Shown: positions 33,376 to 38,925 of the stretch, one piece after another | Numbering within the stretch: the stretch's first letter is position 1 | Layout of the letters: every line of letters starts with the position of its first letter | Assembly (NCBI GenBank): GCA_903875045.1 | Contig: CAIQUS010000106.1 | Location: forward strand, 1-38,925 | DNA length: 38,925 bases | Source of the DNA: an uncultured Bacteroidales bacterium | GTDB lineage: Bacteria; Bacteroidota; Bacteroidia; Bacteroidales; FEN-979 | Direction of reading: 5' to 3' | Made by a program: the position numbers and the translations under genes | The notes under the pieces: generated by a model | Seen by the model: only the letters and a program-made list of their open reading frames with translations | What the model was told of the DNA's origin: nothing | Database searches by the model: none

Positions 33376-33430
33376 TGTGAACTGGTTAACAGGTAAACTA
33401 AGGGATCGGTAACCAGTAAACAGGTAATTT
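33376..33430. repeat. Degenerate GGTAAACT octamers in the ptb leader
   Basis: About seven diverged units (TGTGAACT, GGTTAACA, GGTAAACT, AAGGGATC, GGTAACC, AGTAAACA, GGTAATTT) of the 8-bp family also found at 11193 and 26380. They end 20 bp before the ptb start codon and would be transcribed in its leader. Confidence 0.7.
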
Positions 33431-33450
33431 TTAATTTTTAATTCAACTAT

Positions 33451-34377
33451 ATGACTACAACAACTGGATTAACCGGAAGCACTTGTTTGACGAAGCTTAC
33501 CGATTTGAATGCATTGGCAAAGAGTTCACGGAAAAAGAAACTTGCTGTTGCCGTGGCACATGACGAACATTGCCTGGAGGCCATTTGTGCCGTTGACAGA
33601 ATGGGAATGGTTGAGGCCATCCTGATCGGAAATGAAAAGAAAATTCATGAGATTGCCAATAAACTGAATCTCGATGTTAGTGCAATGAAAATCATTAACG
33701 AAGAGGTAGATGCAAATTCTGTAAAGATCGCTGTCAAAATGGTACGAAATAAGGAAGCTGACATTTTGATGAAGGGCAATGTTCCTACAGCGGTATTCCT
33801 CAGAGGTGTCCTTGATAAGGAAAATGGCCTGCGCAAAGGTGATGTTTTGTCGCATTTCGCCCTTTTTGAAATACCCACATACCATAAACTGCTGGGTCTT
33901 ACAGATGCAGCTATGATCCCTGCTCCCGATTTCAAGACCAAGGTAGCCCTGACAGTCAACGCTGTCGAATTCATGAACAAACTTGGTTATGCGAAACCAA
34001 AGGTTGCCGTGCTTGCGGCTGTAGAGATGGTCAATGAGGCCATGCCCGCTACACTGGAAGCAGCCATGCTATCAAAAATGGGCCAGCGCGGACAGATCAA
34101 AAACTGTATCATCGACGGGCCGCTGGCTTATGACAATGCCGTAAGTGCTGCAAGTGCAAAACATAAGGGAATTGTGAGCGATGTAGCTGGTGATGCCGAC
34201 CTGCTTATTGTTCCCGATATTGAAGCAGGTAATATTTTATATAAAGCATTTGGTTTTTCGGCCAACGCAAAACTTGCTGCGGTTGTTCTGGGCGCTGCCG
34301 CACCCATTGTGCTTACCTCACGCTCAGATACGGAAGAGTCAAAGCAGGCCAGTATCGTGATGGCTGCTGCGATATAG
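33451..34377 (+). CDS. ptb: Phosphate butyryltransferase (Ptb-like)
   Basis: A 308-residue enzyme of the phosphate acetyl/butyryltransferase family, which exchanges CoA in an acyl-CoA for phosphate to give an acyl phosphate. Recognised by VAVAHDEHCLEAI at the start, DILMKGNVPTAVFLRGVLDKENGLRKG and SHFALFEIP in the middle, and VAGDADLLIVPDIEAGNILYKA followed by GAAAPIVLTSRSDTEESK near the end, all typical of Ptb. The short length (about 300, without an extra domain) fits Ptb rather than a bifunctional Pta. A butyrate kinase is encoded two genes on in the same operon, which supports acyl-CoA to acid conversion with ATP formation. The chain length used cannot be read from the sequence. Confidence 0.92.
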   Translation: MTTTTGLTGSTCLTKLTDLNALAKSSRKKKLAVAVAHDEHCLEAICAVDRMGMVEAILIGNEKKIHEIANKLNLDVSAMKIINEEVDANSVKIAVKMVRNKEADILMKGNVPTAVFLRGVLDKENGLRKGDVLSHFALFEIPTYHKLLGLTDAAMIPAPDFKTKVALTVNAVEFMNKLGYAKPKVAVLAAVEMVNEAMPATLEAAMLSKMGQRGQIKNCIIDGPLAYDNAVSAASAKHKGIVSDVAGDADLLIVPDIEAGNILYKAFGFSANAKLAAVVLGAAAPIVLTSRSDTEESKQASIVMAAAI

Positions 34378-34402
34378 CGTTTTTCTTACATAAATTGAAA
34401 AC

Positions 34403-35941
34403 ATGGCAAAAAACCTGTTCCTGACAAAGCCACTTGGTGATCTGCTTCAGGAAGCAAAAGACAATAAATCGGGTTTGAAGAAAACCCTGACAGGTTTAAA
34501 CCTGACCACCCTTGGAATAGGGGCCATTATCGGAGCGGGAATCTTTGTCCTTACCGGTCAGGCAGCAGCCCAGTATGCCGGTCCTGCCATTGTAATTTCA
34601 TTTATTATTTCTGGTATTGCCTGTGCCTTTGCCGGATTGTGCTATGCTGAATTCGCATCTATGATCCCAATTTCAGGAAGCGCTTATACCTATTCGTATG
34701 CAACACTTGGAGAATTTCTGGCCTGGATCATTGGTTGGGACCTGATCCTTGAGTACCTTTTTGCAGCATCAACAGTTTCTGTCGGATGGTCTGGATATGT
34801 GGTTAGCTTTCTTAAAGACTTTGGCATTTTCATCCCCACTGCCTTTACTGCGGCAACAGGATCTGTTTTGGTGGAAGTTCCAAGGCTGGGGTGGCAGCAA
34901 CTTACAGAGAACCTCAGTGCCGGTTTATTGGCCCAGGGGGTAAATGTTGATACCCTGCCCCATGTCACAGCCATCATCAATTTGCCGGCCATGTTCATCA
35001 TTGCAGTCCTTACACTGTTGCTCATTGTCGGCATCAGGGAATCAGCCAACTTTAACAACATCATGGTGATTGTAAAGGTAGCCGTTATCATCTTGTTTAT
35101 CGCCATTGGAATTGCGTTTGTACAAGCTGGGAACTGGCATCCCTTTATACCACAGAATACCGGCGTCTGGGGCCATTTCGGATGGAGCGGAATCCTGAGG
35201 GGGGCTGGAGTCATTTTCTTTGCATACATTGGATTCGATGCCGTATCAACCGCTGCACAGGAGGCAAAAAATCCTCAGCGGGACATGCCTATCGGAATTC
35301 TCGGATCATTGAGTATTTCCACAGTTCTGTATATTCTGGTTGCCATTGTGTTGACCGGAATAGTCAGTTATACCACACTGAATGTTTCTGATCCTGTTGC
35401 AGTTGGAGTTGACGCCATGGGCAAAGGTATGTTCTGGCTGCGGCCAATCGTGAAAATTGCTGCCATTGCCGGGCTGAGTTCGGTCATTCTGGTTATGCTG
35501 ATGGGACAACCGCGCATTTTTTATTCGATGTCGAAGGATGGGTTGCTTCCTCCGGTTTTTTCGAAAGTACACCCGAAGTTTAAAACCCCTTATGTAAGTA
35601 CAATACTCACGGGTTGCGTCGCCATTGTACTTGCAGGAGTGCTGCCGATCAGCATTCTGGGAGAACTTGTATCCATTGGAACTTTGCTGGCTTTCGCCAT
35701 TGTTTGCATAAGTATCGTGGTTTTACGTAAAACCCGCCCTGAAATTGAACGGCCATTCCGCACTCCGTGGGTTCCACTGATCCCGATTCTTGGGGCGCTG
35801 ATTTGTTTTGTTCAAATGGCGGCCTTACCAGGGGATACCTGGCTGCGGTTGATTGTATGGATGGCCATCGGAATGGTCATTTACTTTGCATACAGTTATC
35901 GTCATAGTAAAATAAGAAATTCTGACAAAACCCCAAAATAA
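34403..35941 (+). CDS. APC-superfamily amino-acid permease
   Basis: A 512-residue membrane protein with 12 or so helices. TM1 carries the substrate-binding break GIGAIIGAGIFVLTG, followed by GPAIVISFIISGIACAFAGLCYAEFASMIPISGSAYTYSY, characteristic of the cationic amino-acid transporter (CAT) branch. Other markers are FFAYIGFDAVSTAAQEAKNPQRDMPIGI (TM6) and RIFYSMSKDGLLPP. It imports an amino acid, but specificity is not determined. It lies 25 bp after ptb and 11 bp before buk, so it is co-transcribed with both; this points to a substrate fermented through an acyl-CoA (inference). Confidence 0.93.
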   Translation: MAKNLFLTKPLGDLLQEAKDNKSGLKKTLTGLNLTTLGIGAIIGAGIFVLTGQAAAQYAGPAIVISFIISGIACAFAGLCYAEFASMIPISGSAYTYSYATLGEFLAWIIGWDLILEYLFAASTVSVGWSGYVVSFLKDFGIFIPTAFTAATGSVLVEVPRLGWQQLTENLSAGLLAQGVNVDTLPHVTAIINLPAMFIIAVLTLLLIVGIRESANFNNIMVIVKVAVIILFIAIGIAFVQAGNWHPFIPQNTGVWGHFGWSGILRGAGVIFFAYIGFDAVSTAAQEAKNPQRDMPIGILGSLSISTVLYILVAIVLTGIVSYTTLNVSDPVAVGVDAMGKGMFWLRPIVKIAAIAGLSSVILVMLMGQPRIFYSMSKDGLLPPVFSKVHPKFKTPYVSTILTGCVAIVLAGVLPISILGELVSIGTLLAFAIVCISIVVLRKTRPEIERPFRTPWVPLIPILGALICFVQMAALPGDTWLRLIVWMAIGMVIYFAYSYRHSKIRNSDKTPK

Positions 35942-35952
35942 GCAGTATCCGA

Positions 35953-37029
35953 ATGAAAGACATAAGGGTTCTCGCCATTAATCCAGGATCAACATCGACA
36001 AAAATTGCCGTGTACCAGAATACGGAACCAATTTTCCTGAAGAATATCAAACATACGACCGAGGAGCTTGCCCCTTTTTCAAAAATAACCGATCAGTTTC
36101 AATTTCGCAAAGAGATCATCCTGCAGCAGATACATGAGGCTGACATTCATATTCACGGTTTGCAGGCGGTTGTTGGCCGGGGCGGGTTGCTGAAACCCAT
36201 CCCATCCGGAATTTATGAGGTAAATGAAGCGATGATCGCTGACTTGAAAAATAGTCCGTTAGGGGAACATGCCAGCAACCTGGGAGGCTTGATCGCCAAC
36301 AACCTGGTTAAATCATTACCTGAAGCGAAAGCATATATAGTTGACCCCATTGTAGTTGACGAATTCGATGACATTGCCAGGATCTCCGGGCATCCCCTGA
36401 TGAACCGTGTCTCTATTTTTCATGCCCTGAACCAGAAAGCGGTTGCCCGTGAATATGCCAAATCGATCCGTCGTAAATATGAGGACCTGAACCTGATTGT
36501 GGTCCACCTGGGCGGAGGGATCACGATTGGTGCCCACCGTAAAGGACGTGTGATCGATGTGAATCAGGGCCTCGACGGCGAAGGGCCATTCAGCCCCGAA
36601 CGTACCGGAACATTGCCGGTTGGCGATCTTGTAAGACTCTGTTTTAGTGGAAAGTATTCCCTTAAAGAGGTTCAAAAAATGGTGAAAGGGGAGGGGGGAC
36701 TGGTAGCTTACCTTGGCACCAACAATGCCTACGATGTGGAAAAGATGGTGGATGCCGGTGATACCCGTGCCGAACTGATTTACCATGCCATGGCTTACCA
36801 GGTGGCAAAGTATGTAGGTGAAATGTACACAGTTCTGAGATGCGAAGTTGATGCCATCCTCATTACAGGCGGTATTGCCTACGATAAAGGCTTCGTAAAC
36901 TGGATCCAGGAGCGCGTATACAAACTGGCCCCCATTCACATCTATCCCGGTGAGGATGAAATGAAAGCCCTTGCGATCAATGGCCTGATGGTTGTTCGGG
37001 GGGAACTGGAGGTGAAGGAATATCGTTGA
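35953..37029 (+). CDS. buk: Butyrate kinase
   Basis: A 358-residue acetokinase-family enzyme, of usual Buk length, that transfers phosphate from an acyl phosphate to ADP. Signature blocks are LAINPGSTSTKIAVY near the N-terminus, VVGRGGLLKPIPSGIYEVN, NRVSIFHALNQKAVARE, IVVHLGGGITIGAHRKGRVIDVNQGLDGEGPFSPERTGTLP and ILITGGIAYDKGFV. It is the last gene of the ptb operon and regenerates ATP from the Ptb product. A heptamer repeat array starts 17 bp after its stop. Confidence 0.95.
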   Translation: MKDIRVLAINPGSTSTKIAVYQNTEPIFLKNIKHTTEELAPFSKITDQFQFRKEIILQQIHEADIHIHGLQAVVGRGGLLKPIPSGIYEVNEAMIADLKNSPLGEHASNLGGLIANNLVKSLPEAKAYIVDPIVVDEFDDIARISGHPLMNRVSIFHALNQKAVAREYAKSIRRKYEDLNLIVVHLGGGITIGAHRKGRVIDVNQGLDGEGPFSPERTGTLPVGDLVRLCFSGKYSLKEVQKMVKGEGGLVAYLGTNNAYDVEKMVDAGDTRAELIYHAMAYQVAKYVGEMYTVLRCEVDAILITGGIAYDKGFVNWIQERVYKLAPIHIYPGEDEMKALAINGLMVVRGELEVKEYR

Positions 37030-37046
37030 ACCCAGTGTGAGAAAGA

Positions 37047-37109
37047 TTCCAAGTCCCAAGTCCCAAGTACCAAGTCCCAAGTCCCAAGTCCCAAATCCCA
37101 AGCTTCAAA
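37047..37109. repeat. TCCCAAG heptamer array, 9 units
   Basis: Nine tandem 7-bp units start 17 bp after the buk stop: mostly TCCCAAG, with TTCCAAG first, TACCAAG, TCCCAAA and a degenerate CTTCAAA last. The period is 7 rather than the 8 of the GGTAAACT arrays, and matches the heptamers inside the NifS-SelD gene. Confidence 0.92.
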
Positions 37110-37513
37110 TCATTGCTTTTATAGCGGTTTAACTAAAACGCTATTTACCGTATGATATAATTTTTATCGAATAAAGTTTGGATAATGTTTTGAAATTGGT
37201 AATTATTGTATATTTGCTTAAATATTTCCGACTGTTTCTATGCTTAGGTTAAATTGCAGAATAGTATACGTTTAGAAAATAATTATCTAAGGAATAACAT
37301 CATGCTGTAGGGTTTATTGCGGGGTGTTACAATTCTTTATCCATAATGCCAGCTTTACTGGGTTTATGAACATTTCGACTGTATAAAAGATTGATTTGTT
37401 AACGATCCCTGGATGGGATGAAATGAAAATAGGAAAATCACCTAACTGAGCGTAATATCGAGTTGTTTTCTGCATTTAAATTGGGCTAAAAGATTTACGC
37501 CTGCTTAAATTAC
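37110..37513. other. AT-rich intergenic region without recognised genes
   Basis: About 400 bp, visibly richer in A+T than the neighbouring genes. Apart from a promoter candidate at 37189-37216, I see no convincing coding sequence, tRNA, hairpin terminator or known riboswitch. If the promoter is real, the adhesin gene has a leader of nearly 290 nt. Confidence 0.5.
37189..37216 (+). promoter_or_regulatory. Promoter candidate upstream of the adhesin-like gene
   Basis: TTTG (37189-37192) and TATATTTG (37209-37216, an exact TAnnTTTG) are separated by 16 bases. It lies about 300 bp before ATG 37514. Confidence 0.35.
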
Positions 37514-38812
37514 ATGGTTTTGGTGTCGCGAAAAATATATTTTTATTCAATTATTTTATGGTTAATTTGTTTATATCCCTGTAAATCAATTGCCATTAAT
37601 TATTATTGGGTTGGTGGTACCGGTAGCTGGTCCGATATAAACCATTGGGCTACCACCTCCGGCGGAACGATCAATCATTTGCAGGTCCCGACAGCTTTTG
37701 ATGATGTTATTTTTGATACGAGTTCATTTAGTGCTACAAACCAAACGGTTACTGTTAACTCGGCCAATCCCGTTTGCCGTGATATGAACTGGACCGGGGC
37801 CCGCTTCACCCCTAAGTTTACCGGATTAAATACTTTAAGAGTTTATGGATCATTGAAGTTGATCCCGGCGATGAACTGGAACTATACAGGTCAAATTTAT
37901 TTTGAATCTACTTCTCCTGGAAGAACTATTACATCCGCTGGGAAAATATTTTACAGCATCACTTTTCAGGGCATTGGAGGAGAATGGACTTTAATGGATG
38001 CTTTAAATATCACTGTTTCATCTAATCTGATTTCAGGTTCTTTAATTACGAATAATCAAAATGTAAATTGTCAATCATTCTACTGTACTTCTTCCAACGC
38101 TAGATCTTTAATTCTTGGATCATCAATAATTACAGTAGGTTCCATTTATTCAACGTCATCCAGATTGTATCTGATAGGCGATAATCTGTCACTCGATCCT
38201 GGAACATCGATATTTAAGGTTCTGGGCAAAAATACTTCGCTTAATCAACCAAGAAATATTGTGAGTATACTTGGTTCATCCGCACTTTCGCTTCATAATA
38301 TTGAAATAACCAATACCAATCCATATTGTGTTTCAAATGTTGACCTCACGTGTGAAATTCAATCAAAAACAACATTCCATAAAATGACAATTTCAGGCAA
38401 ACAGTTTTACCTTTCATATTATTCTTCTACTAATGCTAAAATCATCATTGATTCCCTGCTGATTATGGGAGATTGTTCTAAAACATTTGATAATAGTTAT
38501 AAGCTGAAAATCAATGAAATCATTTGTTCTCAGAATGCTGAGTTGTTTTTAAATGTCGATCAACAGGATACAATTAAAAATCTGTTGTTCAACGGATATC
38601 AATGTACCATCAATGGAATCAATGCGAAATTTCATAAAGCAATTCTTAACCGTGATAGTTACATCAATGGGAGCAATACTTTTGATAGTCTCACCTTTGC
38701 CCCTGGATATCGTTATGAACTCTCTTCGGCCAGTACCCAAACTATCAATACCAAATTTTCAGCTGAGGGCGCATGTTCCGGAAATAGTAACTATTCACCC
38801 CCTGTTTTTTAA
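37514..38812 (+). CDS. Adhesin-like secreted protein, probably truncated
   Basis: A 432-residue protein with a signal peptide (MVLVSRKIYFYSIILWLICLYPCKSIA). The mature protein opens with YYWVGGTGSWSDINHWATTSGG, a motif that starts very large adhesin-like surface proteins of Bacteroidota, followed by DDVIFDTSSF and a beta-helix-like series of strands. The last part, FDSLTFAPGYRYELSSASTQTINTKFSAEGAC, looks like the end of one repeat module. The protein then stops within 12 residues, without further modules or a T9SS sorting domain. The stop follows a T6 run (TGTTTTTTAA), where a frameshift is possible. It is thus either a shortened allele or a broken remnant; without a sorting domain it may be released rather than attached. 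Confidence 0.7.
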   Translation: MVLVSRKIYFYSIILWLICLYPCKSIAINYYWVGGTGSWSDINHWATTSGGTINHLQVPTAFDDVIFDTSSFSATNQTVTVNSANPVCRDMNWTGARFTPKFTGLNTLRVYGSLKLIPAMNWNYTGQIYFESTSPGRTITSAGKIFYSITFQGIGGEWTLMDALNITVSSNLISGSLITNNQNVNCQSFYCTSSNARSLILGSSIITVGSIYSTSSRLYLIGDNLSLDPGTSIFKVLGKNTSLNQPRNIVSILGSSALSLHNIEITNTNPYCVSNVDLTCEIQSKTTFHKMTISGKQFYLSYYSSTNAKIIIDSLLIMGDCSKTFDNSYKLKINEIICSQNAELFLNVDQQDTIKNLLFNGYQCTINGINAKFHKAILNRDSYINGSNTFDSLTFAPGYRYELSSASTQTINTKFSAEGACSGNSNYSPPVF

Positions 38813-38925
38813 ATCCAAGGGTTATTAACAATTTTCAGGCTTGTTGTCCTGTTTTTATTCGCCATCTAGACGATATCAACCGTATTTTGTTGATTGATTG
38901 TTTGTAAGATAGTTGATTTTATTGA
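38813..38925. other. Non-coding tail of the window
   Basis: I see no recognisable gene. One frame stays open from the end of the adhesin-like gene to about 38908, but its translation does not resemble the repeat modules expected from an uninterrupted adhesin. Confidence 0.4.

Noticed and set aside
36316-37101. 261-residue minus-strand open frame across buk and the heptamer array
   Set aside because: It begins in the tandem repeat (GTWDLGL repeats) and then runs antisense to buk, so it is an artefact of repeat and shadow frame.
37110-37513. Riboswitch or small RNA upstream of the adhesin-like gene
   Set aside because: The region is long enough, but I could not find conserved motifs or convincing long stems by eye; a covariance-model search would decide.

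Overview
The window is a stretch of a Bacteroidota chromosome, most likely an anaerobic or facultative member of the Bacteroidales/Marinilabiliales type; the exact lineage cannot be read from sequence alone. The support is: a SusC-like TonB-dependent receptor, PorV/PorQ-family and type IX secretion (T9SS) C-terminal domains, PKD-repeat secreted proteins, an ECF sigma factor followed by an outer-membrane-barrel protein, start codons without Shine-Dalgarno sequences, and exact matches to the Bacteroidota -7 promoter element TAnnTTTG upstream of many operons.

Layout. 1-251: 3' end of a group II intron (maturase C-terminus, domains V and VI). 253-546: three REP-like hairpins with compensatory stem changes and a (CAAT)8 microsatellite. 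547-801: small lipoprotein. 995-10214: a cell-surface operon of TonB-dependent receptor, 1442-residue secreted protein with a T9SS-like C-terminus and PorV/PorQ-like barrel, ended by a hairpin. 10312-11189: greA and a HIT hydrolase. 11242-13143 (-): long amidophosphoribosyltransferase-like protein. 13239-16506: selenium operon, mnmH/selU overlapping a cysteine desulfurase-SelD fusion. 16496-18280 (-): secreted M14 carboxypeptidase. 18482-26377: tripartite efflux locus (tetR-tolC-membrane protein facing RND permease-adaptor, with a second tetR). 26591-30339: ECF sigma factor, TM-plus-barrel protein, PKD/T9SS protein. 30363-33263 (-): QueD/PTPS-like enzyme, and a tnaA-fRMsr-mntP operon. 33451-37029: ptb, amino-acid permease, buk. 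37514-38812: short adhesin-like protein that looks truncated.

How the genes work together. The selenium operon encodes sulfur/selenium mobilisation, selenophosphate synthesis and tRNA 2-selenouridine formation in two polypeptides; no selA, selB or selC is seen, and SelD uses Cys rather than Sec. The fused gene carries 7-bp tandem repeats of intergenic type both inside its desulfurase domain and exactly at the domain junction, which I consider the most striking observation here. The tnaA and ptb-permease-buk operons are divergently transcribed and suggest amino-acid catabolism with ATP recovery from acyl-CoA. The sigma/barrel/PKD operon and the TBDR/secreted/PorV operon are both cell-envelope modules.

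The non-coding DNA is unusually repeat-rich: degenerate 8-bp GGTAAACT arrays at three loci, 7-bp TCCCAAG repeats at a fourth, the CAAT microsatellite and REP-like hairpins. No tRNA, rRNA or CRISPR was found.
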